A DNA stretch of 64,000 nucleotides from Rhodospirillales bacterium (GCA_028281785.1 JANQJG010000073.1:1-64000), one strand, 5' to 3'. Shown: positions 44,585 to 55,423, counted from the stretch's first letter. Notes: generated from the sequence alone by a model not told the origin. Translations and numbers: made by a program.

Positions 44585-45610
44585 ATGGCCGATCCCCGTT
44601 TCTTCGCCGCGGCTGGCCCATTCGCCCTTTCGCGTCTTTGCGAGATCGCCCGGGCCGAATTGGGCGGCGGGGTTGATCCCGAGGCCCATTTTTTCGATGT
44701 GGCGCCGTTGGATCGGGCGGGCTCACGGGAGGTCAGCTTCCTCGACAACAGGCGCTATCTTGAGAGCTTTGTCCGGAGTGAAGCGGGGGCCTGTGTGGTC
44801 CATCGAGACCTCGCCGTCCGGGCGCCGGATGGGATGGCTTTGCTGTTGTCGACGGAGCCCTACCGGGCCTATGCGCGAATCGCTCAAGCGTTCTACCCGG
44901 ACGTTGTCCCCGAGTCCGGCATTGCCGATGGCGCCTTTGTTCACGCGACGGCGCGCCTTGGCGACGATTGCTCGGTGGAACCGGGCGCGGTCATCGGGCC
45001 AGGTGCCGAGCTCGGTCGTCGATGCCGGGTTGGCTCGAACGCCGTGATCGGCCCTGGCGTGGTGCTGGGTGATGACTGCCGGATAGGCCCCTGTGCCTCG
45101 TTGCTGTTCTGTTTGCTTGGAAACCGGGTCGTCATTCATGCCGGCGTGCGGATCGGTCAGGATGGGTTCGGTTTCGCTCCGGGGCCAGAGGCGCATGAGA
45201 AGGTACCGCAGCTCGGCCGCGTACTGATCGAAGACGACGTTGAAATCGGGGCGAACACGACGATTGATCGCGGCTCCGGACCGGATACCGTGATTGGATC
45301 CGGAACCAAGATTGATAATCTTGTTCAAATTGCTCATAACGTGCAACTCGGGTCTGGTTGCATTATTGTTTCACAGGTCGGCATTTCCGGCAGCACGAAG
45401 GTGGGGCAACTCGTCATGATGGGGGGGCAGGCTGGCCTTACGGGTCATCTGAAGATCGGAAGCGGTGCCCGTATTGGGGCCCAGGCGGGAGTCATGCGTG
45501 ACGTCGATCCGGGAGCGACCGTCATGGGTTCGCCGGCTCAGCCCGTTAAGGAGTACTGGCGGCAAGTTGCGATGGTTTCCGGACTCGCGAAGAAGAGGAA
45601 GGGGAGTTAA
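44585..45610 (+). CDS. lpxD: UDP-3-O-(3-hydroxyacyl)glucosamine N-acyltransferase
   Basis: The 341-residue acyltransferase adds the second 3-hydroxyacyl chain in lipid A synthesis. It has an N-terminal uridine-binding domain (about 1-100) and a left-handed beta-helix of hexapeptide repeats (about 105-320). The catalytic His lies in [12 protein letters not shown]. It sits in the ompH-lpxD-fabZ-lpxA string. Confidence 0.96.
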   Translation: MADPRFFAAAGPFALSRLCEIARAELGGGVDPEAHFFDVAPLDRAGSREVSFLDNRRYLESFVRSEAGACVVHRDLAVRAPDGMALLLSTEPYRAYARIAQAFYPDVVPESGIADGAFVHATARLGDDCSVEPGAVIGPGAELGRRCRVGSNAVIGPGVVLGDDCRIGPCASLLFCLLGNRVVIHAGVRIGQDGFGFAPGPEAHEKVPQLGRVLIEDDVEIGANTTIDRGSGPDTVIGSGTKIDNLVQIAHNVQLGSGCIIVSQVGISGSTKVGQLVMMGGQAGLTGHLKIGSGARIGAQAGVMRDVDPGATVMGSPAQPVKEYWRQVAMVSGLAKKRKGS

Positions 45611-45613
45611 CCG

Positions 45614-46081
45614 ATGGATGCCAATAGCGCGACCTCCGCGGTCACGGAGCTCGACATCTTGCGGGTCATGGACATGATCCCGCATCGGTATCCGTTCCTG
45701 ATGATAGATCGGGTTGTCGACATGCACCCGGGCCTAAGCGCCATCGGAATCAAGAACGTCACCTACAATGAGCCATTTTTTGCTGGCCATTTTCCGTCTC
45801 GTCCGGTGATGCCGGGCGTGCTGATCGTGGAGGCCATGGCGCAGACCGCGGCGGTGCTGGTCGTGCATACGCTGGGAGCAGACGCCGAAGGGCGGCTGGT
45901 CTACTTCATGAGTGTCGAGAGTGCGCGCTTTCGGCGTCCCGTCACCCCGGGTGATAGGCTTCTTATTCATGTGGAGAAGCAGCGCAACCGCGCCAACGTC
46001 TGGAGGTTTCGGGGGGAGGCAAAGGTGGATGGCGTGCTGGTCGCCGAAGCGGTCTACACGGCCATGATCATGGACAACTGA
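45614..46081 (+). CDS. fabZ: 3-hydroxyacyl-ACP dehydratase FabZ
   Basis: The 155-residue hot-dog-fold enzyme dehydrates 3-hydroxyacyl-ACP in fatty-acid synthesis. The catalytic His and Glu are in [22 protein letters not shown]. It has [13 protein letters not shown] near the N-terminus. GGGGAG precedes the ATG, and the gene abuts lpxA. It and LpxA compete for the 3-hydroxyacyl-ACP pool. Confidence 0.97.
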   Translation: MDANSATSAVTELDILRVMDMIPHRYPFLMIDRVVDMHPGLSAIGIKNVTYNEPFFAGHFPSRPVMPGVLIVEAMAQTAAVLVVHTLGADAEGRLVYFMSVESARFRRPVTPGDRLLIHVEKQRNRANVWRFRGEAKVDGVLVAEAVYTAMIMDN

Positions 46082-46882
46082 ATGGTCCAAATCCACCCCA
46101 CCGCCATCGTCGCCGATGGGGCCGAGCTGGGCGAAGACGTTGAGATCGGGCCCTATTGCTGCGTCGGCGCCGGAACCGTTCTCGAAGATCGTGTCAAGCT
46201 GATCGCCCAGGTCGTTGTTGACGGCCGGACCCGCATCGGCGAGGGCACCCGGGTTTTTCCTTTTGCGTCCGTGGGGCATGAGCCGCAGGACAAGAAATAT
46301 CGCGGTGAGCCGTCCCGGCTGGAGATCGGACGCAATACCGTTATTCGGGAGCACGCTACCTTGAACCCAGGGACACAGGGCGGCGGCATGCTCACCCGCG
46401 TCGGCGACGATTGCCTCATTATGATCGGCGCCCATGTCGCCCATGATTGCCTTATCGGCGATCACGCCATCCTCGCGAACAACGCGACGTTGGGGGGGCA
46501 TGTCGAGGTCGGTGACTGGGCCATACTGGGTGGACTTTCTGCGGTCCATCAGTTCGTTCGGATCGGGCGGCATGCCATGGTGGGCGGCATGTCGGGGGTC
46601 GAGCACGATGTCATCCCCTACGGCTCGGTGATGGGGAACAGGGCGCGGCTGTCGGGCCTGAATGTCGTCGGTCTCAAGCGTCGCGGATTTTCCCGCGAGA
46701 CGATTCATGCCTTGAGAAACGCTTATCGCCTTTTGTTTGCCCAGGAGGGCACCATGGCCGAGCGCCTGGAGGATGTGGCCCAGCTTTTCGACGAGCACGA
46801 ACCTGTCATGGAGATCGTGGATTTCATCCGTGAGAACTCGTCACGGGCCATCTGCCAACCCGTCCTGGAAGATGCTGCCTAG
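46082..46882 (+). CDS. lpxA: UDP-N-acetylglucosamine O-acyltransferase
   Basis: The 266-residue enzyme starts lipid A synthesis. The N-terminal hexapeptide beta-helix includes the catalytic His region (AHVAHDCLIGDHAILANNATLGGH) and GGLSAVHQFVRIG. A helical C-terminal domain follows (VVGLKRRGFSRETIHALRNAYRLLF). Its ATG directly follows the fabZ stop, indicating coupling. Confidence 0.97.
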   Translation: MVQIHPTAIVADGAELGEDVEIGPYCCVGAGTVLEDRVKLIAQVVVDGRTRIGEGTRVFPFASVGHEPQDKKYRGEPSRLEIGRNTVIREHATLNPGTQGGGMLTRVGDDCLIMIGAHVAHDCLIGDHAILANNATLGGHVEVGDWAILGGLSAVHQFVRIGRHAMVGGMSGVEHDVIPYGSVMGNRARLSGLNVVGLKRRGFSRETIHALRNAYRLLFAQEGTMAERLEDVAQLFDEHEPVMEIVDFIRENSSRAICQPVLEDAA

Positions 46883-46935
46883 ATTGTGCCGTCGCCGGAC
46901 CTGGCCAGAATCCCCGGCCGGCCGCTTTCTCCATC

Positions 46936-47814
46936 ATGCCAGAACGCGCAAGCCCCATGACAGCGCAACCTAAGCTCGGCGTGCTGGCCGGCAATGGGGT
47001 CCTTCCGGCCAACATCATCGATCACTGCTTGGCGACCGGCCGCGATTTCTTCGTCATCGCCTTCGAGGGCCATACCAACCCGGCGATCCTGAAGCCGAGG
47101 CGCGGCGCGGGGGTCCCACACGCATGGGTCCGGCTCGGTGCGGCGGGCGCCGCCATTCGGATCCTCCGGAAAAACGGGGTCGAAGAGCTGGTGATGGCCG
47201 GCGGCATTCGGCGTCCATCCTTCGCCAGCCTTCGGCCCGACCTGTGGACGGCGCGTTTCCTGTTACGCGCCGGCGTCGATTCCCGAGGCGATGACGCCGT
47301 GCTGTCGGCCATCGTCTCGGCCTTGGAGGGGGAGGGGTTTCGCGTCGTGGGAGCCGATGACGTCCTGCCGGAGGTGCTTGCCTCGGATGGCATTTACGGC
47401 GCGGTTTCGCCGGACGATCAGGCCCTAGGGGATATCGCACTCGGAATCGAGGCGGCCAGGGGGATCGGCGCGGAGGACATCGGGCAGGCCGCGATTGTCC
47501 GCCGCGGCCAGATCGTCGCGCTGGAGACGGCGGCGGGTACCGACGCGATGCTCGCCGATTGTGCCACGAACCGACCCTCGGAGCGCGCCGGAGTTCTGGT
47601 GAAGGTCAAGAAGCCGGGGCAGGAAAGGCGGGCGGACCTTCCCACGATCGGCGTCAAGACCATCGAGGCGGCGGATCGGGCCGGCCTCGCGGGGGTTGCC
47701 ATCGAGGCTTTCGGATCTCTCGTGCTCGACCGCGAGGCTGTCATCGCGGCCGCTGATGCCGCCGGACTGTTCATCATGGGGGTCGCCACGGACAAGGCGA
47801 ACGGGACTCGTTGA
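46936..47814 (+). CDS. lpxI: UDP-2,3-diacylglucosamine pyrophosphatase LpxI
   Basis: The 292-residue LpxI-type enzyme cleaves UDP-2,3-diacylglucosamine to lipid X, replacing LpxH in many alphaproteobacteria. It opens KLGVLAGNGVLPANIIDHC and contains EELVMAGGIRRPSF. It then has the catalytic-domain blocks GAVSPDDQALGDIALG and LVKVKKPGQERRADLPTIGVKTIE. In-frame ATGs lie at 46936 and 46957 with no strong ribosome binding site; the latter matches the family's N-terminus well. lpxB would often follow but does not. Confidence 0.94.
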   Translation: MPERASPMTAQPKLGVLAGNGVLPANIIDHCLATGRDFFVIAFEGHTNPAILKPRRGAGVPHAWVRLGAAGAAIRILRKNGVEELVMAGGIRRPSFASLRPDLWTARFLLRAGVDSRGDDAVLSAIVSALEGEGFRVVGADDVLPEVLASDGIYGAVSPDDQALGDIALGIEAARGIGAEDIGQAAIVRRGQIVALETAAGTDAMLADCATNRPSERAGVLVKVKKPGQERRADLPTIGVKTIEAADRAGLAGVAIEAFGSLVLDREAVIAAADAAGLFIMGVATDKANGTR

Positions 47815-48013
47815 TCTGCCATCGGGATAACTTGTCCGAAACGGCGATGTTTAACAAACTTCGCCGAAGATTTTTACCAATTCTCAACTATTACATGGCA
47901 AAAAACCAGTCATCGATCGTTAAGCGTCACGATCTTCCCTGGTCGCAGGACAACGGAACCTACGTGATGCGGAATTGATCGGTGCTCCCTGTGTTACCCT
48001 CCAAGACACCCAG

Positions 48014-48045
48014 AAGCCCCGGCTCCGGCCGGGGTTTCTACTTTC
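48014..48045. terminator. Intrinsic terminator between convergent lpxI and gltA
   Basis: AAGCCCCGGC (48014-48023) pairs with GCCGGGGTTT (48028-48037; one G-T) around the loop TCCG and is followed by a T-rich run. It lies in the 337-base gap between the converging genes. The rest of the gap shows no gene. Confidence 0.75.
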
Positions 48046-48151
48046 TGTCACGTGCTGTGGGGCCGAGGTCTCCGACCGGCTCGGATCCTCGACATGTCGC
48101 GATGTCGGTGGCCGCGACGTTCGCGGCCTGCCCCACATCGCTTGGTAACAA

Positions 48152-49489
48152 TCAACCGCGTTTCTCGATCGGGACGAAAGGACGGTCGGCCGCGCCGGTG
48201 AAAAGCTGGCGGGGGCGCCCGATTTTTTGCACGGGATCGGCGATCATCTCGTTCCAATGGGCGATCCAGCCCACCGTCCGGGCGATCGCGAACAACGCGG
48301 TGAACATGGAGGTTGGGAAACCCATCGCCTTGTAGATGATGCCGGAATAGAAATCGACGTTGGGATAAAGCTTACGCTCCACGAAGTACTCGTCCTCCAG
48401 CGCGATCCTTTCCAGTTCCATGGCGACCTCGAGCAACGGTTCGTCCTTGATCCCCAGTTCGTTGAGCACCTCGTGGCAGGATTCCTGAACGATCTTCGCC
48501 CGTGGATCGTAATTCTTGTAGACCCGATGGCCGAAGCCGAAGAGCCGGAACGGATCGTCCTTGTCGCGGGCGCGCTTGATGAATTCCGGAATGCGGTCCT
48601 TGGTGCCGATCTCGGTCAGCATGTTGAGCACCGCCTCGTTGGCGCCGCCATGCGCCGGCCCCCATAGGGACGCGATGCCGGCGGCGATGCAGGCGAAGGG
48701 GTTGGCGTGGCTCGACCCGGCGATGCGGACGGTCGAGGTCGACGCGTTCTGCTCATGGTCGGCATGCAAGATGAACAGCCGGTCCAGGGCCCGCGCCAGC
48801 ACCGGATTGACCTTGTAGTCCTCGCACGGCGTTGCGAAGGTCATGTGGAGAAAATTCTCGGCGTATCCCAACCCGTTCTTCGGATACATGAAGGGCTGGC
48901 CCACCGTGTACTTGTAGGCATAGGCCGCGATCGTCGGCATCTTCGCGATCAGGCGGTCCGAGGCGATCATGCGGTCGGTCTCGTCGAAGATGTCGAGATG
49001 GTCGTGGTAGAAGGCGGACAGGGCGCCGACCACGCCGCACATCACGGCCATGGGATGCGCGTCCCGGCGGAAGCCGTTGTAGAAGGTGATGATCTGCTGG
49101 TTCAGCATCGTGTGCTGCATGATGTCCTGCTCGAACTTCTCCTTCTCCGCCGCGCTCGGCAGCTCGCCATAGAGAATCAGATAGGCGATCTCCAGGAAGT
49201 CCGATTTTTCCGCCAGTTCGTCGATCGCATAGCCGCGGTAGCGCAGAATGCCCACGTCGCCGTCGATATAGGTGATGTTGGAGGCGCAGCTTCCCGTCGA
49301 CGTGTAGCCCGGGTCGAAGGTGAAATAGCCGGTCTCGGCATAGAGCTTTCGGATGTCGATGACGTCGGGGCCCGAGGTGCCCGAAAGAACGGGCAGTTGA
49401 ACCTCGTTCCCCGTGCGTTTGTCGACGAGGGTTACAACTTCGCCCGTGGAATTGGGCGTGGGGATAGCGGTGGCGTGTTTCGCGTCCAT
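48152..49489 (-). CDS. gltA: Citrate synthase (type II)
   Basis: The 445-residue enzyme condenses oxaloacetate and acetyl-CoA at the entry to the TCA cycle. Catalytic blocks are [30 protein letters not shown] and [16 protein letters not shown], with a conserved Asp in the C-terminal region. The N-terminal ~50 residues form the small domain of the hexameric type. AGGGAGAGG precedes the ATG. The neighbouring gltX is on the same strand. Confidence 0.97.
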   Translation of the reverse strand: MDAKHATAIPTPNSTGEVVTLVDKRTGNEVQLPVLSGTSGPDVIDIRKLYAETGYFTFDPGYTSTGSCASNITYIDGDVGILRYRGYAIDELAEKSDFLEIAYLILYGELPSAAEKEKFEQDIMQHTMLNQQIITFYNGFRRDAHPMAVMCGVVGALSAFYHDHLDIFDETDRMIASDRLIAKMPTIAAYAYKYTVGQPFMYPKNGLGYAENFLHMTFATPCEDYKVNPVLARALDRLFILHADHEQNASTSTVRIAGSSHANPFACIAAGIASLWGPAHGGANEAVLNMLTEIGTKDRIPEFIKRARDKDDPFRLFGFGHRVYKNYDPRAKIVQESCHEVLNELGIKDEPLLEVAMELERIALEDEYFVERKLYPNVDFYSGIIYKAMGFPTSMFTALFAIARTVGWIAHWNEMIADPVQKIGRPRQLFTGAADRPFVPIEKRG

Positions 49490-49583
49490 CGTTTCCTCTC
49501 CCTAGCGATAGTGGCGTCCGGAACCGGCGCCGCGCAGACGTTGGAGTATAACGTCTTCTATGTGGTCGGCCAATTTGGGCCGG

Positions 49584-50990
49584 TCAATGATGCCGTAGGG
49601 CGTCTTCGAGGCGTCCCAGGGTCTCTTCGCGGCCAAGGATCTCCATGACCGTAAACAGCGGCGGCGAGACGTTGGAGCCGGTGAGCGCCGCGCGCAAAGG
49701 CTGAGCCAGCTTGCCGAGCTTCGCCCCCGTCTCCTCCGACAACGTCCGCGCATAGGACTCAAGGCTGGCCGCCGACCAATTCTCGAAGGTCGTGAGATCG
49801 CGTTCGACCCGCTCAAGCCGGCGGCGCGCCTCGCCATCGAGCAGCTTCTCCGCCTTTCCGTCAAGTGGAATGGGCCGTCGGCGTGCCAGAAAAGACGAGT
49901 TTTCAGCAAGTTCCGTCAAATTCTTCGCGCGTTCTTTGAGCTCGGGCATGCCCCGGAGAATGCGCTTTTCCGCCGACTCGTGCAGCTCGCCGTCGAGCAA
50001 ATCGGCGACCCTTGGCATCACGAGTTCGGTCAGGCGCCGATTGTCGGCCTGACGAATGTAGTGGCCGTTGAGATTGGTCAGTTTCGCCAGATCGAAGCGG
50101 GCGGGGGAGCGGAGAACGCCGTCGAGATCGAACCAGGCGATCGCCTGTTCGGTGCTGATGATCTCGTCGTCTCCATGGCTCCATCCCAGCCGGAGCAGAT
50201 AGTTGCGCATGGCTTCGGGCAGGAAGCCCATATCGCGATAATCGCCCACGGATACCGAACCGTGTCGTTTCGATAGCTTCTTGCCATCGGCGCCGTGCAT
50301 GAGTGGCATATGGGCGAAGTGCGGGGGCTCCCAGCCGAGCGCATAGTAGAGTTGGGTTTGGCGAAAGGCGTTGGTCAGGTGATCGTCGCCGCGGATGACA
50401 TGGGTGATGCCCATGTCGTGGTCGTCGACGACGACAGCCAGCATGTAGGTGGGCGTGCCGTCTGCCCGCAAGAGCACCATGTCGTCGAGTTGAGCGTTGG
50501 CGACCCGGACCGTCCCCTGGATCAGATCGTCGATGACGGTTTCGCCGTCCTGTGGCGCCTTTAGGCGGATGGCCGGGGCGGCGCCTGGCGGCGCATCGGA
50601 CGGGTCGCGATCGCGCCAGCGCCCGTCATAACGAATCGGGCGGCCTTCGGCCTTTGCCCGCTGCCTCATTTCGGCGAGTTCCTCGGGCGTGCAGTAGCAG
50701 GGATAGGCCCTTCCCCGGTCGATAAGAGCATGCGCGATCTCGGCGTGATGCGAGGCACGCGCGAACTGAGACACCGCTTCGCCATCCCAATCGAGTTCGA
50801 GCCAGCGGAGCCCGTCGAGAACGGCTTCCAAGGCCTCGGGCGTGGAGCGCGCGCGGTCCGTGTCCTCGATTCTGAGCAGGAATTGGCCACCGTGGTGGCG
50901 GGCGAAAAGCCAGTTGAACAGCGCCGTATGGGCGCTGCCCAGATGCAGGAATCCGGTCGGTGAAGGGGCAAAGCGGGTAACGACCGTCAT
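49584..50990 (-). CDS. gltX: Glutamyl-tRNA synthetase
   Basis: The 468-residue class I synthetase has the HIGH-like motif [14 protein letters not shown] near residue 15-25 and the KMSKS-like motif KKLSKRHG near residue 243. The C-terminal anticodon domain is helical. It charges tRNA-Glu. Alphaproteobacteria often have two copies, one also charging tRNA-Gln; which of them this is cannot be told from the sequence alone. It is divergent from comEC with a 71-base gap. Confidence 0.95.
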   Translation of the reverse strand: MTVVTRFAPSPTGFLHLGSAHTALFNWLFARHHGGQFLLRIEDTDRARSTPEALEAVLDGLRWLELDWDGEAVSQFARASHHAEIAHALIDRGRAYPCYCTPEELAEMRQRAKAEGRPIRYDGRWRDRDPSDAPPGAAPAIRLKAPQDGETVIDDLIQGTVRVANAQLDDMVLLRADGTPTYMLAVVVDDHDMGITHVIRGDDHLTNAFRQTQLYYALGWEPPHFAHMPLMHGADGKKLSKRHGSVSVGDYRDMGFLPEAMRNYLLRLGWSHGDDEIISTEQAIAWFDLDGVLRSPARFDLAKLTNLNGHYIRQADNRRLTELVMPRVADLLDGELHESAEKRILRGMPELKERAKNLTELAENSSFLARRRPIPLDGKAEKLLDGEARRRLERVERDLTTFENWSAASLESYARTLSEETGAKLGKLAQPLRAALTGSNVSPPLFTVMEILGREETLGRLEDALRHH

Positions 50991-51061
50991 ATCGGGTTCT
51001 GATACATTGCGAGCGTGAATGGGAGGCGAGGTTTAGCACAATCCACACCCGTGTACAGCAG

Positions 51062-53269
51062 ATGCGTGGGCGCATGAGCGTGCTTATCCGGCGCTCCATG
51101 GTGAACCTTTGGCGCTTGACCGGGTTGTGGGTGGGCGCCGGGTTCCGCCTTATCCCAGGCCAGCTCGCCGAGGAACGGTCGCGCTGGGTACTTTGGCTTC
51201 CGGTCGGTTTGGGGGCGGGGATAGGAGTCTACTTTGCCTTGACCGTGGAACCGCCGGCCTGGAGCGGAGGGCTGGCCGCGGCGGTTTTCCTGGGGGCGGC
51301 GCTTGCCCTGCGGCGCCAGCCGCGATTCTCGATTCCGTTATTGGCATTCGGGGTGATCGCTTCGGGATTCGCGCTGGCCCAAATGAGGGGAGCGGCGGTC
51401 GCGTCGCCCGCTTTGCGCGCTCCTCTGGGGCCTGTCACGGTGATCGGCAGAACCGCCGTGGTGGAGCCCTTGCCCAGCGCGCTACGCCTGACGCTCGAAG
51501 ATGCGGAGGTGGCGGGGCTGGCGGCGGACCGCACGCCTCATCGCATACGTCTTCGTCTGAGTGGACGCCAGCCACACATCCTTCCCGGTGATTGGATCCA
51601 GGTCCGCGCGATGCTGCGACCACCGCCGCCGCCCTCGGCTCCGGGCGCCTTCGATTTTCAACGCCGGGCCTACTTTCAGCGGCTGGGAGCGGTCGGCTTC
51701 GCCTTCGGGCAGGCGCGCCTCGTCACGGCTGAAGGGGGCGGCGCGTCAGGGAGCTTCCGCAACCGCGTGGAGGCTGTTCGGCACGATCTGGGGAATCGCA
51801 TCCAGCGCGCGTTGCCCGGCGAGACGGGCGCTGTGGCGCGGGCATTGATGACGGGGGAGCGCGGCGCCATCCCGCCCCCGATGCTCGCCGCCCTGCGGGA
51901 TTCCGGCCTTGCCCATCTCCTGGCGATTTCCGGCCTCCATATCGGCTTGGTCGCCGGGTTTCTTTTCGTCGGGATTCGAGGCCTTCTGGCGCTGGTTCCG
52001 CCGTTGGCGCTCAGATATCCGGTCAAGAAGTGGGCGGCGGTGGCGGCTCTGCTCGGCGCCTTCGCCTATGCCTTGATCGCGGGCGCGACCGTTCCGACAC
52101 AACGCGCTTTCCTGATGATCGGACTGGTGCTCGTCGCCGTGCTGCTCGATCGCCGCGGTATCAGCATGCGGACGGTGGCCTGGGCGGCAACCGTGATTCT
52201 CGTCTTTCGGCCGGAGAGCCTGCTCGGCGCGAGCTTTCAACTCTCCTTCGCTGCGGTCACGGCCCTGATCGCGAGCTATGAGGCGCTCCGGGCCCGACGC
52301 CGACCGGACCCGCAGGGACCTTGGGGCCTTGCGCGGCGAGTCGGACTTTACCTGGGAGGCGTCGCGTCGACCACGGTGATCGCCGGCATGGCGACCGGTC
52401 CGTTCGCGATCTACCATTTCAATCGCCTTGCCGCATACGGGCTGGCCGCGAATCTCGGCGCGGTTCCGTTGACGGCGCTGTGGATCATGCCCTGGGCGGT
52501 CATCGCTTTCTTGCTGATGCCCTTCGGTTTCGAGCGCCTCGCCCTGGTGCCCATGGCTTGGGGGATCGAAGCCGTCCTTGCGATCGCCGGGGCGGTGGCC
52601 TCTTGGCCGGGCGCAGTAAGTCTTCTGCCGGCCATGCCGACGTTCGGGTTTCTGGCCATCGTGGCCGGCGGGCTTTGGCTCTGCCTGTGGCAGCGGCGTT
52701 GGCGGCTAGGCGGGCTCGCGGGCCTCGCGCTCGGCTTCGCGACCCTGGCCCTGGTCCGTCCTCCCGATATACTCGTCGATGGCCAGGGGCGGCTGCTGGC
52801 CTTGCGCGCGCCGGACGGATCGCTGGCCGTCTCCAGCCTTCGCGTCGGGCGCTTCGATCGCGAGACATGGCTGCGCCGATCCGGGCAGGAGGCGGCGGCT
52901 ACGGCGTGGCCGGCCTCGGGCCTCGGCCTCGACGGGAGGTTGTCCTGCGATCCCCTGGCCTGCATCTACCGCTCGAACGATCGGATGATCGCCCTGGTCC
53001 GACGCGCGGAGGCGTTGCCGGAGGATTGCCGGCGCGCGGACATCGTTGTCAGCGTGGTGCCCGTTCGGCGCGCCTGTCCATCGGCCGATGTCGTGATCGA
53101 TCGTTTCGACCTGTGGCGGAACGGCGGTCACGCCATTTGGCTTAAGGATGGTGCCGTCCGTGTCCAAAGCGTCCACGGCCGGCGGGGAGATCGGCCATGG
53201 GTTCTTCGTCCCGAAGGAGCGGGTGATCGGCCGTCTTCATCCCTCCGCCGGAAGGGACTCGAAGACTGA
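51062..53269 (+). CDS. ComEC/Rec2-family inner-membrane protein
   Basis: The 735-residue protein has N-terminal membrane helices and an OB-like DUF4131 region (about 60-200). The competence domain (about 240-520) includes GLAHLLAISGLHIGLVAGFLF and many further helices. ComEC forms the channel for single-stranded DNA uptake. The C-terminal ~170 residues do not show the HxHxDH motif of a metallo-beta-lactamase-like domain, so that domain looks absent or decayed. The gene lies between gltX and lexA, a common alphaproteobacterial position. Confidence 0.9.
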   Translation: MRGRMSVLIRRSMVNLWRLTGLWVGAGFRLIPGQLAEERSRWVLWLPVGLGAGIGVYFALTVEPPAWSGGLAAAVFLGAALALRRQPRFSIPLLAFGVIASGFALAQMRGAAVASPALRAPLGPVTVIGRTAVVEPLPSALRLTLEDAEVAGLAADRTPHRIRLRLSGRQPHILPGDWIQVRAMLRPPPPPSAPGAFDFQRRAYFQRLGAVGFAFGQARLVTAEGGGASGSFRNRVEAVRHDLGNRIQRALPGETGAVARALMTGERGAIPPPMLAALRDSGLAHLLAISGLHIGLVAGFLFVGIRGLLALVPPLALRYPVKKWAAVAALLGAFAYALIAGATVPTQRAFLMIGLVLVAVLLDRRGISMRTVAWAATVILVFRPESLLGASFQLSFAAVTALIASYEALRARRRPDPQGPWGLARRVGLYLGGVASTTVIAGMATGPFAIYHFNRLAAYGLAANLGAVPLTALWIMPWAVIAFLLMPFGFERLALVPMAWGIEAVLAIAGAVASWPGAVSLLPAMPTFGFLAIVAGGLWLCLWQRRWRLGGLAGLALGFATLALVRPPDILVDGQGRLLALRAPDGSLAVSSLRVGRFDRETWLRRSGQEAAATAWPASGLGLDGRLSCDPLACIYRSNDRMIALVRRAEALPEDCRRADIVVSVVPVRRACPSADVVIDRFDLWRNGGHAIWLKDGAVRVQSVHGRRGDRPWVLRPEGAGDRPSSSLRRKGLED

Positions 53270-53282
53270 GGAGCCGGTCGTC

Positions 53283-53984
53283 TCAATACTTGCGGAACAG
53301 CGCGACCAGCTTGCCCTGGACCTTGACTTGGTCGGGGCCGAAAATGCGGGTCTCGTAGTTCTTGTTGGCTGGCTCGAGAGCGACGGAGGCGCCCCGCCGG
53401 CGAAGACGCTTGAGTGTAACCTCGCTGTTGTCGACCAGGGCGACGACGATCGCGCCGTTCTCCGCGCTGTCGCATCGCTGAACGACCACCGTGTCCCCGT
53501 CCTGGATACCCGCTTCGACCATTGAATCGCCGTCGACCTTGAGCGCGTAGTGGTCGCCTCCGCCCAGGAGGCTGGCCGGCACCTCGACCATGTTGGACGG
53601 GTCGCGCAGGGCTTCGATCGGCGTGCCGGCGGCGATCATGCCGAACAAGGGAAGCTCGACGGCCTCCCCGGAAATCGACGGCTGCGCGGCGGCCGGTTTG
53701 AAGTCGGCCTGAATGACATTGTCGGCCAACCGTGGACGTCGCCCGGGACGGACGGGTTGGTTGCGGATGTTCTCCGGCAGCTTCAGCACCTCCAGCGCTC
53801 TCGCCCGGTGGGGTAGATGCCGGATAAAACCGCGCTCCTCCAGGCCCGTGATCAGGCGATGAATACCCGACTTCGAGCGAAGTCCGAGGGCATCTTTCAT
53901 TTCATCGAAGGACGGCGAGAGTCCGTTCTTTTTCAGATAGTCATCGATGAATACGAGAAGCTCGTATTGTTTCTTCGTCAGCAT
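53283..53984 (-). CDS. lexA: SOS repressor LexA
   Basis: The 233-residue repressor has an N-terminal winged HTH ([45 protein letters not shown]) and a C-terminal S24 protease domain. The autocleavage site Ala-Gly is in [10 protein letters not shown], the catalytic Ser in [10 protein letters not shown] and the Lys in VTLKRLRR. It represses DNA-repair genes until RecA triggers self-cleavage. A LexA box lies about 140 bases upstream. AGGTG precedes the ATG. Confidence 0.97.
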   Translation of the reverse strand: MLTKKQYELLVFIDDYLKKNGLSPSFDEMKDALGLRSKSGIHRLITGLEERGFIRHLPHRARALEVLKLPENIRNQPVRPGRRPRLADNVIQADFKPAAAQPSISGEAVELPLFGMIAAGTPIEALRDPSNMVEVPASLLGGGDHYALKVDGDSMVEAGIQDGDTVVVQRCDSAENGAIVVALVDNSEVTLKRLRRRGASVALEPANKNYETRIFGPDQVKVQGKLVALFRKY

Positions 53985-54121
53985 TCACCTACTCCCCATT
54001 TGTCAATGGCCGCCGTATCCAAGGATGCTGAGCCCTTTCCACCGGATCCGACCGCCAAACCTGCTCCTACCCGGGGTGCCTGTGCTACAAAATATAGAAC
54101 AAAAGAAAAACATTTATACAT

Positions 54122-54136
54122 GTTCTAGTTTGGTTC
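54122..54136. promoter_or_regulatory. LexA box (GTTC-N7-GTTC)
   Basis: GTTCTAGTTTGGTTC matches the alphaproteobacterial LexA operator exactly and lies upstream of lexA, consistent with autoregulation. An imperfect second copy, GAAC-N7-AAAC, is at 54097-54111. Both are in the lexA-moeA gap. Confidence 0.8.
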
Positions 54137-54190
54137 TCATGCCCCGTCAAGCCAATTCTTTCAAGGGCCACTCACGAAACCGGCCATCCT

Positions 54191-55417
54191 CTAAAGCGAC
54201 AACAATCCCGAATCCAACCGAAGGATCTCCACCCATTGCCCCGCCTTGGCGGGCGCGGCTTTCGGCGGGCGGACGACCAAGCAGTCGGCTTCCGCCAACT
54301 TGGCCATCATGGCGCTGTCCTGTTGCTCGAAGGGCGTCGCCACCGGTTCGCCCGAGGCGTCGGTCCTGAGCGTTGCCCGCAGGTAGTCCTGCCGGTGGTC
54401 GTTTGCGCCGAGGTCGCGGCCGAGCCGCGCCGTCTGCGCGCGATCCGTCGAGCCCGGAACTCCCAGCATCTTCCCGATCACCGGCTTGACGAAAATCAGG
54501 GCGGTAACCCCGGCCGAAACCGGGTTGCCTGGCAGGCCGAGCACCGGCACCGACGCGAGGTGGCCAAAGATCATGGGCTTCCCCGGCCGCATGGCGACGC
54601 GATAGAATTGGAGCGCGAAGCCCTCCTCGGCGAGGACCTTGCGCACGAGGTCATGGTCGCCGACCGAGGCGCCGCCAATGGTGATCAGGAGGTCGACCCC
54701 ACGCGAGCCCGCGACCATGCGGCGCAACGACTCCTCGTTGTCGCGGGCGACGCCCAGATTGATGGCCTCGCCGCCGAAAGCCTGGACATAGGCGGCCACG
54801 GCGATGCTGTTGGAGCTGACGATCTGGGACGCCGTCATGGGTTCGCCCGGCAGCACCAGCTCGTCGCCGGTCGCGAGGATGGCCACGCGGGGACGGCGCC
54901 GGACGGCGAGCCAGGGCAGGTTCATGGCGGCCGCCAGGCCGAGGTCGCGACCGGTGAGCACGCGACCGGCCGTCAACAATACGTCCCCTTTTCGGAAATC
55001 CAGCCCCGTGGGCCGGATCCATCGGCCGGGTGTCGCGGCCTCGCGCATGGTGACTTGGTCGCCGGCGACCTCCGTATCCTCCTGGATGACGATCGCGTCG
55101 GCGCCCTCGGGCAGCGGCGCGCCGGTGAAGATGCGCACGCACTCTCCGGCCCCGAGCACGTCGGCATAGCCCCCGCCCGCGGCCGACTCGCCGACCCGCG
55201 TGAGGGTGACGGGTGCCTCGGCGACATCGGCGGCGCGCACGGCATAGCCGTCCATGGCCGACACCGCGGCTGGCGGGTTATTGATCCGCGCCGCCACGTC
55301 CTCGGCGAGCACCCGCCCCAGCGCCTCCGGCAGGCTCACCCGCTCCGGCGCCAGGGGCTCGAAGCCGGCGGTGACGGCGGCAACGGCCTCGGCGACCGAA
55401 ATCATCTCACGGACCAT
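54191..55417 (-). CDS. moeA: Molybdopterin molybdenumtransferase MoeA
   Basis: The 408-residue enzyme inserts molybdate into adenylated molybdopterin. Blocks are NPPAAVSAMDGYAVRAAD, the MoCF-fold GGASVGDHDLVRKVL, and LPGNPVSAGVTALIFVKPVI. It sits six bases after moaC on the same strand, within trpGDC-moaC-moeA. Confidence 0.96.
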   Translation of the reverse strand: MVREMISVAEAVAAVTAGFEPLAPERVSLPEALGRVLAEDVAARINNPPAAVSAMDGYAVRAADVAEAPVTLTRVGESAAGGGYADVLGAGECVRIFTGAPLPEGADAIVIQEDTEVAGDQVTMREAATPGRWIRPTGLDFRKGDVLLTAGRVLTGRDLGLAAAMNLPWLAVRRRPRVAILATGDELVLPGEPMTASQIVSSNSIAVAAYVQAFGGEAINLGVARDNEESLRRMVAGSRGVDLLITIGGASVGDHDLVRKVLAEEGFALQFYRVAMRPGKPMIFGHLASVPVLGLPGNPVSAGVTALIFVKPVIGKMLGVPGSTDRAQTARLGRDLGANDHRQDYLRATLRTDASGEPVATPFEQQDSAMMAKLAEADCLVVRPPKAAPAKAGQWVEILRLDSGLLSL

Positions 55418-55423
55418 TCCCGG

